From positions 62,001 through 126,000 of the forward strand of contig NZ_QXFO01000009.1 in assembly GCF_003584105.1 (NCBI RefSeq): a stretch of 64,000 bases of DNA, written 5' to 3'. This DNA is from Flagellimonas taeanensis (GTDB taxonomy: Bacteria > Bacteroidota > Bacteroidia > Flavobacteriales > Flavobacteriaceae). The notes beneath the pieces are model-generated. The model was not told the origin of the DNA and searched no databases. It saw only the letters and a program-made list of their open reading frames with translations. Positions 34,517-44,772 of the stretch are shown here, one piece after another. The translations under genes were made by a program, and so were the position numbers. Every line of letters begins with the position of its first letter. Position 1 is the first letter of the stretch.

Positions 34517-35794
34517 ATGCAAAAATGTATTGGGGCAATCTTGACACTGATGGTATTGGTGTCGTGCAAACAGGCCAAGGAACCGGTCGATGAAGTGGCA
34601 ATTGTGGAAACGATAGAAAAACCTCCCGTCCTTCATTATGGGTTCAATCTGGAGGAGTTCAACGTGGTCCACGATACCGTACGGTCGGGCGACAGCTTTG
34701 GTGAGCTTATGCTCCGAAACAAAGTGGACTATCCCAAGATTGCCGCTATTTCCGAAAACTATAGGGACACTTTCGATGTGCGGAAGATCAAGATAGGCAA
34801 CCCCTACCTTATTCTTAAATCCAAGGACACTTCCGAAGCTGCAAAAGTGTTCATCTACCAAGACGACAGGATCAACTATACCGTTGTGGACCTTCGGGAC
34901 AGTGCAGTGGCCTATAAGAGTAAACGCAAGGTGAAACTGGTGGAAAGGGAAGTAGGTGGTATCATCGACAACAATCTTTCCGTGACCATGGACAATTTGG
35001 GTGTGGATTACAGCGTTACCATCGGCCTTTCCGAAATCTATGCCTGGACCATCGACTTTTTCAAACTGGAGAAGGGCGACAAGTTCAAGGTCATTTTTGA
35101 TGAACGATACATCAACGACAGTATCTACGCAGGTCGTGGCCGTATAAAGGCGGCCTATTTTGAGCACAAGGGACGGCCCATCTACGCTTTTCCATACGTG
35201 ACCGATTCCGTGAACAATATTTTGGACTACTATGATCAAGAGGCCAATAACCTGAGGAGTACTTTCCTGAGGGCGCCCATCAAGTTTGGGTACAGGCTGT
35301 CCTCCAGATACAACCTCAACCGAAGGATAGCCTATTACGGATACAAGGTGCGCCCCCACAAGGGAACGGACTATGCGGCCCCAATCGGCACACCCATCAT
35401 TGCCACTGCGGATGGAACCGTTGAGGAATCTACCCGAAGGGGCGGAAATGGAAAATACGTCAAGATCAAACACAACAGCATCTATAGTACCCAATACCTT
35501 CACATGAAGGCCCAGAACGTGAAAAGAGGTGATTTTGTGCGCCAAGGTGATGTGATTGGTTGGATAGGGATGACGGGGAACACAGGAGGCCCCCATGTCT
35601 GCTATCGTTTTTGGAAGAATGGCAGGCAAGTGGACCCCCTGAGGGAAGAGCTCCCATCAGCAGAACCCATTGTCGATTCGCTCCGCATACAATATATGGA
35701 GCATATAGAACCCTTAAGGGCGCAATTGGACTGTATAGAATTTATGGAGCCCGCTCCAGAACCCGAAGAAACCCTAATAACCTATAACCAGTAA
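34517..35794 (+). CDS. M23 family peptidoglycan endopeptidase, lipoprotein
   Basis: A 425-residue LytM-type zinc endopeptidase of the cell wall. Start MQKCIGAI; lipobox LVSC (Cys17). N-terminal regions (about 50-260) resemble the OapA/LysM-like domains of M23 proteins. The catalytic domain has HKGTD (His281, Asp285) and [13 protein letters not shown] (His360), the HxxxD and HxH-type zinc sites, although the second reads HVCY rather than HxH. Should cleave peptide crosslinks in peptidoglycan. Its stop overlaps the pgi start by one base. Confidence 0.88.
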   Translation: MQKCIGAILTLMVLVSCKQAKEPVDEVAIVETIEKPPVLHYGFNLEEFNVVHDTVRSGDSFGELMLRNKVDYPKIAAISENYRDTFDVRKIKIGNPYLILKSKDTSEAAKVFIYQDDRINYTVVDLRDSAVAYKSKRKVKLVEREVGGIIDNNLSVTMDNLGVDYSVTIGLSEIYAWTIDFFKLEKGDKFKVIFDERYINDSIYAGRGRIKAAYFEHKGRPIYAFPYVTDSVNNILDYYDQEANNLRSTFLRAPIKFGYRLSSRYNLNRRIAYYGYKVRPHKGTDYAAPIGTPIIATADGTVEESTRRGGNGKYVKIKHNSIYSTQYLHMKAQNVKRGDFVRQGDVIGWIGMTGNTGGPHVCYRFWKNGRQVDPLREELPSAEPIVDSLRIQYMEHIEPLRAQLDCIEFMEPAPEPEETLITYNQ

Positions 35795-37425
35795 TGGCAC
35801 TCCCCACAATAGACCCCACCACGACCAAGGCCTGGAACCAACTTTTAGCACATTACGAACAACAGAAAAACACCCAGATAAAAGAGTTGTTTGCCTCGGA
35901 CAAGGGCCGCGGCAAAAACCTCATGCTTTCTTGGAACGATTTTTTGGTGGACTATTCAAAGAATAGGATCACCGAGGATACCCTGTCATTGCTTTTTGCA
36001 CTTGCCGAAGAGGTTGGACTGAAAGGGGCCATCAAAAGCTATTTTGAAGGGGACCTTATCAACCAGACCGAAGGTAGGGCCGTTCTGCATACGGCGCTCA
36101 GGGCAAAAAAGGGAGATAAAATTTTTGTGGACGGGGAGAACATCGTGGATGAGGTCTTCGAGGTGAGGGAAAAGATCAAATCCTTTTCTGAAGAGGTCAT
36201 TTCCGGAAAAAGAAAAGGCTTTACGGGCAAGACCTTTACCGATGTGGTCAATATTGGCATCGGGGGGTCTGACCTTGGACCTGTAATGGTCACCGAGGCC
36301 CTAAAATTCTACAAGAACCATTTGAAGATGCACTTCGTGAGCAATGTGGACGGAGACCACGTACATGAAGTGTTGAAGGAACTTGACCCAGAGACCACAC
36401 TTTTTGTGATCGTTTCCAAAACATTCACCACACAGGAGACCCTCAGCAATGCACTTACCATTAAGAAATGGTTTTTGAAGAGTGCCGCCGAGAAAGATGT
36501 GGCCCTTCATTTTGCGGCCGTGTCCACCAATTTGGAAAAAATCGGGGAATTTGGCATAGCCGATGAAAATGTGTTTCCCATGTGGGATTGGGTAGGAGGG
36601 CGTTTTTCTCTTTGGAGTGCCGTTGGACTTTCCATTGCACTTTCAGTAGGGCACAAAAATTTCGAGGAACTGTTGGAAGGGGCACACGAAATGGACCTTC
36701 ATTTCAGGGAAACCCCATTTCAAAAGAACATACCCGTTGTTTTGGCGCTCATCAGCGTTTGGTACAATAACTTTTTTGGTGCCGAAACGGAGGCCATAAT
36801 TCCCTACACACAATACCTCCACCGCTTTTCGGCCTATTTGCAACAGGGCATCATGGAGAGCAATGGCAAGAGCGTGGACCGGAACGGGAACAGGGTTTCC
36901 CACCAGACCGGGACCATTATTTGGGGAGAGCCAGGAACCAATTCACAACATGCCTTCTTCCAACTGATCCACCAAGGGACCAAACTGATTCCCACAGATT
37001 TTATCGGTTTCAAGGAATCCCTTTATGGCGATAAGGACCACCACGACAAACTGATGGCCAACTTCTTTGCCCAGACCGAGGCCTTAATGAACGGAAAGAC
37101 GGCGGAAGAGGCCAAGGCAGAATTGAAAAACCTGCCAGAAGACCAACTTCAGGCACTTTTTCCCTTTAAAGTGTTTGAGGGTAACAAGCCCACCAATACC
37201 ATCTTGATCCAAAAACTGACCCCTAAGAGTTTGGGTGCACTGATTGCCCTTTACGAGCATAAAATATTCGTTCAGGGAATCGTGTGGAACATCTTCAGTT
37301 ATGATCAGTGGGGCGTGGAATTGGGGAAACAATTGGCCACTACCATCCTTTCTGAGATGGGAAATTCAGAAATTGGCAAGCACGATAGCTCAACGCTACA
37401 TCTTCTGCAATTTTTTAAGGAGTAG
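35794..37425 (+). CDS. pgi: Glucose-6-phosphate isomerase
   Basis: A 543-residue enzyme interconverting glucose-6-phosphate and fructose-6-phosphate. Seen: [20 protein letters not shown] (about 150-169), [14 protein letters not shown] (about 208-221), [18 protein letters not shown] (about 267-284) and [15 protein letters not shown] (about 350-364), and the C-terminal catalytic-Lys region near VELGKQL. Complete, usual length. Coupled to the M23 gene through TAATG. Confidence 0.97.
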   Translation: MALPTIDPTTTKAWNQLLAHYEQQKNTQIKELFASDKGRGKNLMLSWNDFLVDYSKNRITEDTLSLLFALAEEVGLKGAIKSYFEGDLINQTEGRAVLHTALRAKKGDKIFVDGENIVDEVFEVREKIKSFSEEVISGKRKGFTGKTFTDVVNIGIGGSDLGPVMVTEALKFYKNHLKMHFVSNVDGDHVHEVLKELDPETTLFVIVSKTFTTQETLSNALTIKKWFLKSAAEKDVALHFAAVSTNLEKIGEFGIADENVFPMWDWVGGRFSLWSAVGLSIALSVGHKNFEELLEGAHEMDLHFRETPFQKNIPVVLALISVWYNNFFGAETEAIIPYTQYLHRFSAYLQQGIMESNGKSVDRNGNRVSHQTGTIIWGEPGTNSQHAFFQLIHQGTKLIPTDFIGFKESLYGDKDHHDKLMANFFAQTEALMNGKTAEEAKAELKNLPEDQLQALFPFKVFEGNKPTNTILIQKLTPKSLGALIALYEHKIFVQGIVWNIFSYDQWGVELGKQLATTILSEMGNSEIGKHDSSTLHLLQFFKE

Positions 37426-37476
37426 GCTGCGAGGTTTCTATTTGTGAATAAAAACCCTAAACAATTGTTTGTCAGC

Positions 37477-37497
37477 TAACTTTGTTTGTTAATTTTG
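37477..37497 (+). promoter_or_regulatory. Two candidate -7 elements before a TonB receptor
   Basis: TAACTTTG (37477-37484) and TAATTTTG (37490-37497) both match TAnnTTTG; TTTG at 37468-37471 lies 18 bp upstream of the second as a -33 candidate. The leader to the ATG at 37598 would be about 95 nt. Confidence 0.45.
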
Positions 37498-37597
37498 TGT
37501 TAATCAAAACGTTCTTTTTTAACCTTGGCTTAATCGCAGTGTGTCAAAAATAAATCACATTTGCAGGGCTAATTAAATACTTAAAACACTGAATTAA

Positions 37598-40279
37598 ATG
37601 AAAAGAATCTACTTGGCTTTTGCGGCTGTTTTGATGTCCGCAATGGCATTTTCACAAGGAACTCTTACTGGTACGGTCACAGACGGGGAACTGGGTGGTC
37701 CGCTTCCAGGGGCAACTGTGATGGTGAGGGGAACCAGCACAGGTACATCAACTGATTTTGATGGAAACTTTACTTTGGAAGTAAGCCAAAGTTCCGGAAC
37801 CCTGCTTATTTCCTACATCGGATTTGTGAGCAAGAGCGTTCCTTTTGCTACTACAGGAAGCCTTGGCACCATTGCCCTACAGCCAGATGCCGAGGAATTG
37901 GAAGGTGTTGTTGTGGTAGGGTCTGGTATCATTGACCTTGCAACCGACAGAAGGACTCCAATCGCGGCTTCTTCAGTTCCAATCAAAGTGATTCAAGAAA
38001 AAATTGGTACGCAGGATGTTACCATGACCTTGGTCAACACCCCATCTGTATATGTTTCTGGACAAGCAGGAGGTTTTGGTGACACCAATATGAGGGTCAG
38101 GGGTTTTGAACAAGACAACACTGCATTCCTATTGAACGGTCAGCCCATCAATGGTATGGAAGACGGTTTGATGTATTGGTCAAACTGGTCCGGTATGAAC
38201 GATATCGCTAACGGTATCCAGATCCAGCGTGGTTTGGGGTCTTCCAAATTAGCCATTTCTTCTGTGGGTGGTACGGTGAACTTCGTAACCAAGGCCACTG
38301 AAATGAGCGAGGGAGGTTTTGGTTATGCCACTGTGGCCAACAACAATTATATCAAAACATCTGCGGGTTACAACACTGGGATCTCTGACAAAGGTTGGGG
38401 TATGAGCGTTATGCTTTCCCACTGGCAAGGAGATGGGTACAACGAAGGAAACTTTGGTGAGGGACAGACCTACTTCATTTCTGTAGGATATAGGCCCAAC
38501 GATACCCATGGATTCAACTTTTTGATTACGGGTGCCCCACAGTTTCACGATCAAAACTTTACCAAGTCTATATCAAGCTACTTGGAGAATGGCCTACGTT
38601 ACAACAACAACTGGGGTCTTTATAATGGTCAGTACATGACTGAAAGAAGAAACTTCTACCACAAACCGGTTGCCAACTTGAACTGGGACTGGAACATTAG
38701 TGAAACTTCCCAACTTTCTACCGTATTGTATGCCTCTTGGGGTCGTGGTGGAGGAACTGGGAACTTAGGTAACCGAATAAGGACTGCAGATGGTTATATC
38801 GATTATGATGCCATTTATGCCCAAAATGCGCAGGTAACAGATGGTATTGGTGTGAACTTTGGATCTGAACCAGCATACATTACCCGTTCTTCCATGAACC
38901 TGCATAGCTGGTATGGGTTGGTTTCAAATTTTGAGAAGAAATTTTCCGAGAACCTTACTTGGAACGTAGGTGTGGATCTAAGGACCTATTATGGTGAGCA
39001 CTTCAGGGTGGTTGCTGATTTCCATGGCTTGGATGGCTGGAGAGAGAATATTCGTTTGTTGGATCAAAACAATGACCACCAACCATATGGCTCTTTTGGA
39101 ACCTACAAGTACTCTTTGGCAACAGAAAGCTATAAGCCCAGTGCTTGGGGAAATACCTTTAGAAGTTTCTCTGAGCTTCAAAAGACAGATTACAGCAACG
39201 ACGAGCGTATCTCCTATGGAGGAATCTTCACTCAGTTAGAGTATGCTACCGATGATTTCTCTGCTTTCTTCCAAGGAGCATTGTCCAATCAATATCACCA
39301 AAGGTTTGATCACTATCAGTATGCTGATCAATCCCTTATTAATGGAACTTCTGAGCAAAGCACTGGAACAGATTTACCTGCAGGTATAACTCCAGGAGTG
39401 GATTCTGAAAAAGTAAACAATGTCGGTTATAACGTAAAGGGAGGTCTTAGCTATAACCCAACCAGCCAGCATAGCTTCTATGCCAATGCGGGTTACTATA
39501 ACCGTCAGCCTTATCATGACAATATTTACTTGAACTTTACCAACGCCATCAATCCATTGACCGAGAATGAGAAAATTCTTGGATTGGAAGCCGGTTATGG
39601 TTTCTCAAGTACCATGTTCTCTGCCAATGTGAACTTGTATAGAACGTCATGGAAGGACAGGGTAAGTACCAGCTCAAATGTTGTTGATGATGTGTTGACC
39701 TATACCTCCAACTTTGGAACAGAGCAATTGCACTCTGGAGTAGAGGTTGACTTTAAGGTAAAACCAACGCAAGGACTTACCTTCAATGGTTTTGCCTCTG
39801 TTGGAAACTGGGAGTATAAGGGTGATGCCGTTACCCAGATAACCGATGAGGACCGAAATGTGATCAGCACGGAAAGAATTGACTACGATGGCGGTAAAGT
39901 AGGTGGAGCTGCCCAGCTTTCAGGAGGTTTGGGAGTGGCCTATAGGATCAACAGTATGTTCTCTGTGGATTCAGATTGGAGATACTACGACAAATTATAT
40001 GCTGATGTGGGTGCCATCAAGGAAAACTTGGAATTGCCATCGTTCAGCTTGTTGGATGCCGGTGTGACCTTCACCATGCCTTTGGGAATCGACAAATCAA
40101 AAGCATTGAAGATCAGGGCCAATATGAACAACGTTCTTGACAAGGAGTACCTTTCTGAGCTTACCACAGCCAACTTTGTGGAGCCTGGTGACGAAACGTA
40201 TGACGGCATAAATGTGACCAACCAAGGATATTTTGGTTTGGGAAGAACTTGGAACGTTACTTTGCGTTACGATTTCTAA
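37598..40279 (+). CDS. TonB-dependent receptor with carboxypeptidase-regulatory domain
   Basis: An 893-residue outer-membrane receptor. Signal peptide 1-20; carboxypeptidase-D regulatory-like domain (about 22-100; GTVTDGELGGPLPGATVMVR, GTSTDFDGNFTLEVS); plug (about 120-230) with TNMRVRGFEQDNTAFLLNGQ and then GMEDGLMYWSNWSGMND, GGTVNFVTK; barrel ending FGLGRTWNVTLRYDF. Despite the SusC-like N-terminus there is no SusD partner, so a classic glycan locus is unlikely. Plug wording closely parallels the receptor at 42027. Substrate unknown. Confidence 0.88.
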   Translation: MKRIYLAFAAVLMSAMAFSQGTLTGTVTDGELGGPLPGATVMVRGTSTGTSTDFDGNFTLEVSQSSGTLLISYIGFVSKSVPFATTGSLGTIALQPDAEELEGVVVVGSGIIDLATDRRTPIAASSVPIKVIQEKIGTQDVTMTLVNTPSVYVSGQAGGFGDTNMRVRGFEQDNTAFLLNGQPINGMEDGLMYWSNWSGMNDIANGIQIQRGLGSSKLAISSVGGTVNFVTKATEMSEGGFGYATVANNNYIKTSAGYNTGISDKGWGMSVMLSHWQGDGYNEGNFGEGQTYFISVGYRPNDTHGFNFLITGAPQFHDQNFTKSISSYLENGLRYNNNWGLYNGQYMTERRNFYHKPVANLNWDWNISETSQLSTVLYASWGRGGGTGNLGNRIRTADGYIDYDAIYAQNAQVTDGIGVNFGSEPAYITRSSMNLHSWYGLVSNFEKKFSENLTWNVGVDLRTYYGEHFRVVADFHGLDGWRENIRLLDQNNDHQPYGSFGTYKYSLATESYKPSAWGNTFRSFSELQKTDYSNDERISYGGIFTQLEYATDDFSAFFQGALSNQYHQRFDHYQYADQSLINGTSEQSTGTDLPAGITPGVDSEKVNNVGYNVKGGLSYNPTSQHSFYANAGYYNRQPYHDNIYLNFTNAINPLTENEKILGLEAGYGFSSTMFSANVNLYRTSWKDRVSTSSNVVDDVLTYTSNFGTEQLHSGVEVDFKVKPTQGLTFNGFASVGNWEYKGDAVTQITDEDRNVISTERIDYDGGKVGGAAQLSGGLGVAYRINSMFSVDSDWRYYDKLYADVGAIKENLELPSFSLLDAGVTFTMPLGIDKSKALKIRANMNNVLDKEYLSELTTANFVEPGDETYDGINVTNQGYFGLGRTWNVTLRYDF

Positions 40280-40309
40280 TAGTTGAACCCAACCCATAAT
40301 AAATTAAAA

Positions 40310-40334
40310 CCCTGCCCATCGGCAGGGTTTTTTT
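40310..40334 (+). terminator. Rho-independent terminator after TonB receptor
   Basis: CCCTGCC (40310-40316), loop CATC, GGCAGGG (40321-40327), then seven Ts. Upstream A-run makes it usable from both sides. Confidence 0.85.
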
Positions 40335-40375
40335 ATACATAAATTCCGTATTTTTAGGCCACACAAACTACACCG

Positions 40376-40813
40376 ATGGAAGTTATCAAGAACCTACACT
40401 CTTACATGGCCTATGTTGTACTGGCCGTACTCGTTTTTGCAGTCGTCAATGCCCTGCTGGGCTGGTTGGGCAAAAAGGACTTTACCATGCACAAGGATTT
40501 GCGCATCAGTCTCTTTGCATTGATCTTGAGCCACATCCAGCTGTTGGTGGGATTGTTGCTCTATTTTGTTTCGGCCAATGGCCTAAAGGCCATCCAAACC
40601 TTGGGTATGGGCGGACTGAATGCCCCTGCGCGTCTCTTGGCCTTGGAACACCCTTTTATCAACATCATTGCCCTGGCTTTGATCACCATTGGGTGGTCCA
40701 GGCACAAAAAATTTATGGAGAGTGACAAAAAGTTCAAGACCATTTCCATTTTTTACGGACTCGGCCTCTTGTTGATCCTCAGCCGTATCCCTTGGAGCCA
40801 GTGGTTCAATTGA
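40376..40813 (+). CDS. Four-helix membrane protein, b561-like
   Basis: A 145-residue inner-membrane protein with four hydrophobic helices (about 10-30, 45-65, 95-115, 122-140). Histidines fall at helix ends (LHSYMAYVVL, MHKDLRISLF, LEHPFINIIA, WSRHKKFMES), a pattern that could bind heme, as in the cytochrome-b-like annotation these proteins often get in Flavobacteriia. No heme site is proven. Stands alone between a terminator and a convergent nuclease gene. Confidence 0.65.
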   Translation: MEVIKNLHSYMAYVVLAVLVFAVVNALLGWLGKKDFTMHKDLRISLFALILSHIQLLVGLLLYFVSANGLKAIQTLGMGGLNAPARLLALEHPFINIIALALITIGWSRHKKFMESDKKFKTISIFYGLGLLLILSRIPWSQWFN

Positions 40814-40818
40814 GGTCT

Positions 40819-40842
40819 GTCACCTTGAGCGCAGTCGAAAGG
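40819..40842. repeat. Dispersed GTCACCTTGAGCGCAGTCGA repeat copy
   Basis: Second clear copy of the repeat seen at 21608-21631, directly after the stop of the 145-residue membrane protein and before the convergent phosphodiesterase gene. Confidence 0.55.
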
Positions 40843-40888
40843 TAAACAGAACGATTTTTTATATTACCTGTTTTGAAGCAGGAATTCG

Positions 40889-41929
40889 TCATTCAACAAT
40901 CGCCTTGACCAAAAAAATATAGGCAGGGAAATGATCACTATAGCCTCCTGTGTAACTTCCTCCGGAATGCGTACGTAGTGGATACCCCTTGAATTTTCCT
41001 TTGCTGGTTTTCAGAAAGGACGGGGAATAGATGCCCGCTTTCCAAAAGGAAAGCCCTTTCTTGTTCTCGTTCACAAGGTTTGGGGTCATGAAAAATTGGT
41101 CAAATAGGCTCCACTTGTCCTGATACGCCAAGGAACCCACCCCTTTTCGGAACATTTTTTCCATGGGATTGTAAAGACTTAGGCTGTCCAATTGCTGGAC
41201 CTCGCCTTTGGTCCTCAATATGGATTTCAAGCTGTCATCGATAGGGTCGTCGTTCAGGTCGCCCATGGCAATGATCTTGGCATCAGGGTCCAGTTCTTGG
41301 ATGGAATCGATGATGCGCTTGTTCAAAAGGGCCGCTTTGATCCTGTTGGGTTGACTTTTAGAGGCCCCGCCCCTTCTGGAAGGCCAGTGGTTCACAATAA
41401 AATGTACTTCCTCTTGGTCCATGCTGCCTCCCACGACCAGTTGGTCACGGGTGTAGATCCGCTCCCCCAAATCATCGAAAAGCAAAAGCCTATGGCTTTT
41501 AAAGGAAGAGGGCAAAAAGGACGCCTTCTTGTACAGCAGCGCCACATCGATGCCCCGCATATCGGGGGAATCAAAATGCACGATGCCATAATCCTTGTCC
41601 CGAAGGGAAGGATGGGCTATCAAATCTTCCAAAACCCTTCGGTTCTCCACTTCGCACAGACCGATGACATCCGGTGAGGTCTTGGAAACGTCCAGGCAAA
41701 TCTGGGAAAGCACCCGGGTCATGTTTCCAATCTTTTTTTGGTACAGCTCAGGTGTCCAATGATAGCGACCCTCCGGTGTATGGTCCTCATCAAAGGTCAG
41801 CGTGTCGTTCCGTGTATCAAAAAGGTTTTCAAGATTATAGAACGCAATGGTCCTTAAGGTGTATGTTTTGGACTTTTGTCCATGGAGTGAGGTCGATATT
41901 AATACAAGTAGGCATATTAATGATCGCAT
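40889..41929 (-). CDS. Exported endonuclease/exonuclease/phosphatase-family enzyme
   Basis: A 346-residue EEP-superfamily metallohydrolase with a signal peptide (1-17, ...TSLHGQ), so extracellular or periplasmic. Seen: FYNLENLFDTRND (about 31-43), GLCEVENRRVLEDL (about 90-103, metal-binding Glu), FIVNHWPSRRGGASKS (about 173-188), AMGDLNDDPIDDSLK (about 217-231) and YSDHFPAYIFL (about 328-338). It cleaves phosphodiesters, DNA being a likely target. Divergently paired with a TonB receptor and DUF5689/lamin-tail gene; only 97 bp separate the two starts, so control is probably shared. Confidence 0.88.
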   Translation of the reverse strand: MRSLICLLVLISTSLHGQKSKTYTLRTIAFYNLENLFDTRNDTLTFDEDHTPEGRYHWTPELYQKKIGNMTRVLSQICLDVSKTSPDVIGLCEVENRRVLEDLIAHPSLRDKDYGIVHFDSPDMRGIDVALLYKKASFLPSSFKSHRLLLFDDLGERIYTRDQLVVGGSMDQEEVHFIVNHWPSRRGGASKSQPNRIKAALLNKRIIDSIQELDPDAKIIAMGDLNDDPIDDSLKSILRTKGEVQQLDSLSLYNPMEKMFRKGVGSLAYQDKWSLFDQFFMTPNLVNENKKGLSFWKAGIYSPSFLKTSKGKFKGYPLRTHSGGSYTGGYSDHFPAYIFLVKAIVE

Positions 41930-42026
41930 TATGTTTTGTTTTTTTGTCTAAAATAAGTAAGATTGTTTGCTTTTTATACCTCGTAAAGCAATTACAGCCT
42001 CTTTTTTGTTAACCTACTTATACGCT

Positions 42027-44762
42027 ATGAGAACAGCTATACTCGTGGCCGTACTCTGTTGTTCCATCTCCCAATATGGACAAGAACGTACTGTCATTAC
42101 AGGGCATCTGCAAGAAAAGTGGACAGGTTTGCCCGTTCAGAACGCCTCCCTTTTGTTGGAGGGCACTTCAAATGAATTTAATTTAGATGAGAACGGCTAT
42201 TTCAAGATTGAAGTGGTGCAGCATGGGGAATATATCCTACGGATGTTTGCCCAAGATTTTGTCGAGAAACGGTTTTCCCTCTATCTGGAAGGAAACCCTA
42301 TTGATTTGGGCATCCTTTATCTGGAAAGAGACATTGTCCAGGAAAAAACGGACAACCTGATTACCTTGACAGATGGCGAATTGTTGGATGATGAAGAAAC
42401 CATCTCGGGCGCATTGGGGCTTCTGCAATCCACAAGGGATGTTTTTCTGAACCGCGCCGCCTTCGATTTTGGTCAGGCCTTTTTTAAGGTCCGGGGCTAC
42501 GATTCACAAAACGGGAATGTGCTCATCAATGGCATCCCGATGAACAAGTTTTTTGACGGGAGGCCCCAATGGAACAATTGGGGTGGGCTCAACGATGTGT
42601 TGCGAAACCAAGAATATACCAATACCCTCTCCCTCAACCCCTATACCTTCGGGGGCATTTTGGGCAATACCCATATTGATACCCGGCCTTCAGGGATGAG
42701 ACCCGGAATCCGTCTGTCCAGTTCTGCCTCCAACCGCACCTATCGGGGCAGGTTGATGGGCACTTACAGCTCTGGATTGGGCAAGAATGGACTGGCCTAT
42801 ACCGTTTCGAGCTCACGCAGATGGGCAAAGGAAGGATATGTGGATGGCACTCTATACGATGCTTACTCCTTTTTCGGGGCCTTGGAATACCAATTCAATC
42901 CGCACAACAGCATCACGTTCACCTCTATTTTGGCGAGGAACAGACGGGGACGCTCCGCAGCACTCACCGAAGAGGTTTTTGAACTGGTGGGGAATCAGTA
43001 CAATCCCTATTGGGGAGAGCAGGATGGCAAGATTCGAAATTCAAGGGAAAGAGACCTCTTTGAACCCCTTTTCCTAGTGAATTATGCCTTACAACAGGAA
43101 AGATTGCAATGGAACACCGGAATTGCCTACCAATTCGGGACCCATACGAGGAGCCGATTGGGCTATTTCAATGCCCCCAACCCAGACCCTACTTACTACC
43201 GTTATCTGCCCAGTTACCACATCAACAGCTCCATTGGAGCTGATTTTCTCAACGCAAATTTGGCGGCAGCGGCATTTTTGAATAACCCGCAAACGGTCTG
43301 GCAGCAACTGTATATCGCCAATGGTGAAAATGATGGAAAGGCGGCCTATATCCTTTATGATGATGTGTCGGATGATAAAACAATTACAGCATCCAGCAAC
43401 TTGAATTATAGCCCAAACGACCGTTTTCAACTCAGTTTTGGCGGGAATTTCAAGTCCACGGTATCGGAGAACTATGCACAGATCACCGATTTGTTGGGAG
43501 CGGAATTTTATGAGGATATGGATGCCTTTTCCCAGACCTTGAACGATGTGGATGGAAGTCTGGAAAAGATGGCCGGGGATTTTTCCAGTTACCACTACCA
43601 ATTGGATGCCTCCCAAATGGAAACCTTTGTGCAAGGATCATACACCAGCAATAAATGGATCGGTTTTGCCGCTGTTTCGTACGCCAGTTTCAATGCACAG
43701 CGAACCGGACTGTTCAAAAATGAACGCTTTTTGGAAAACTCCTTCGGTTCGGGCGAGAAATTGTCGTTTTCAAGTTTGGGACTTAAGGGTGGTGTCAGTT
43801 ATTTTCTGACGGGAAGGCATTGGTTCACGGCAAATGGGGCAAAAATGGAAAGGCCACCGACCCTGCAGAACAGTTTTATCAACCCCAGGGAAAACAACGA
43901 AGTGGTCTCAGCACTTCAAAAGGAGACCATCACCTCCGTTGACCTCAATTATTTTGTCCGGTTGCCCCAATTGACCGGGCGGATAAGTGCCTTCTACACC
44001 CGATTCCAGAACACAACGGACATCAATTTCTTCTTTGTGGACTCAGGACTGGGGTCTGATTTCGTGCAAGAGGTCATCACAGATCTGGACAAACTGCACA
44101 AAGGGATTGAATTTGGTTTGCAATACGAACCTTCTTCCAACGTAAAATTGACTGCTGTGGGCAATGTGGGGCAGTATGTGTATGCCAGTGACCCCAACGT
44201 ACAGATCAATTTTGACACCGCTGGGCCCGAGGAAGACCTGATCGATCCCGATGGCACCATCGATTTAGGCATTGCTTCCCTAAAAGGGTTGAAATTGGCC
44301 CAGGGCCCACAGAAGGCCTTTGCCTTGGGAGTGGAGTACCGATCGCCAAAATATTGGTGGGCCGGGGCCACGGCCAACTATCTTACCAACAACTACATCG
44401 GCATTTCGACCATTACCAGGACCCAAAGTTTTTTGTTGGATCCGGAAACCGGGGAGCCGTTTCCGGAAGCTACTCCTGAAAATTTGGAAAAATTGTTGAA
44501 ACAACGGAACCTGGACGACATCTACCTCCTCAATCTGGTGGGCGGGAAATCTTGGATTGTGGGCAAAAAGTACATCAGTGCCTTTGCAAGTGTGGGCAAC
44601 CTCTTTGATTCCATATTCAGGACGGGCGGCTACGAACAGAGTAGGAACGGAAATTTTGGGCAATGGCAGAAGGACAACCAGAGCGGTTTGCCATCCTTTG
44701 GCCCAAAGTACTGGTACAGCTATGGAAGAACCTATTTTTTGAATTTGGCGATAAGCTTTTAA
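42027..44762 (+). CDS. TonB-dependent receptor of the nuclease/lamin-tail locus
   Basis: A 911-residue outer-membrane receptor; start MRTAILVAVLCC gives the signal peptide (the frame's earlier ATG at 41967 does not). Regulatory-like domain (about 20-100), plug with FFKVRGYDSQNGNVLINGIP, then DGRPQWNNWGGLND (about 150-190), barrel ending YFLNLAISF. Plug wording parallels the receptor at 37598. With the secreted phosphodiesterase upstream and the lamin-tail lipoprotein downstream it may import nucleic-acid fragments or phosphate compounds; this is inference. Confidence 0.86.
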   Translation: MRTAILVAVLCCSISQYGQERTVITGHLQEKWTGLPVQNASLLLEGTSNEFNLDENGYFKIEVVQHGEYILRMFAQDFVEKRFSLYLEGNPIDLGILYLERDIVQEKTDNLITLTDGELLDDEETISGALGLLQSTRDVFLNRAAFDFGQAFFKVRGYDSQNGNVLINGIPMNKFFDGRPQWNNWGGLNDVLRNQEYTNTLSLNPYTFGGILGNTHIDTRPSGMRPGIRLSSSASNRTYRGRLMGTYSSGLGKNGLAYTVSSSRRWAKEGYVDGTLYDAYSFFGALEYQFNPHNSITFTSILARNRRGRSAALTEEVFELVGNQYNPYWGEQDGKIRNSRERDLFEPLFLVNYALQQERLQWNTGIAYQFGTHTRSRLGYFNAPNPDPTYYRYLPSYHINSSIGADFLNANLAAAAFLNNPQTVWQQLYIANGENDGKAAYILYDDVSDDKTITASSNLNYSPNDRFQLSFGGNFKSTVSENYAQITDLLGAEFYEDMDAFSQTLNDVDGSLEKMAGDFSSYHYQLDASQMETFVQGSYTSNKWIGFAAVSYASFNAQRTGLFKNERFLENSFGSGEKLSFSSLGLKGGVSYFLTGRHWFTANGAKMERPPTLQNSFINPRENNEVVSALQKETITSVDLNYFVRLPQLTGRISAFYTRFQNTTDINFFFVDSGLGSDFVQEVITDLDKLHKGIEFGLQYEPSSNVKLTAVGNVGQYVYASDPNVQINFDTAGPEEDLIDPDGTIDLGIASLKGLKLAQGPQKAFALGVEYRSPKYWWAGATANYLTNNYIGISTITRTQSFLLDPETGEPFPEATPENLEKLLKQRNLDDIYLLNLVGGKSWIVGKKYISAFASVGNLFDSIFRTGGYEQSRNGNFGQWQKDNQSGLPSFGPKYWYSYGRTYFLNLAISF

Positions 44763-44772
44763 TCCATTGACC

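Noticed and set aside
34475..35629. 384-codon ORF on the minus strand
   Set aside because: Antisense to the M23 peptidase gene, whose catalytic motifs are intact; the antisense product has no recognisable domain. Long frames like this are usual shadows of GC-rich third positions.
37598..40279. SusC/SusD polysaccharide utilisation locus
   Set aside because: The receptor has a SusC-like N-terminal domain but no SusD-like or carbohydrate-active gene is near.
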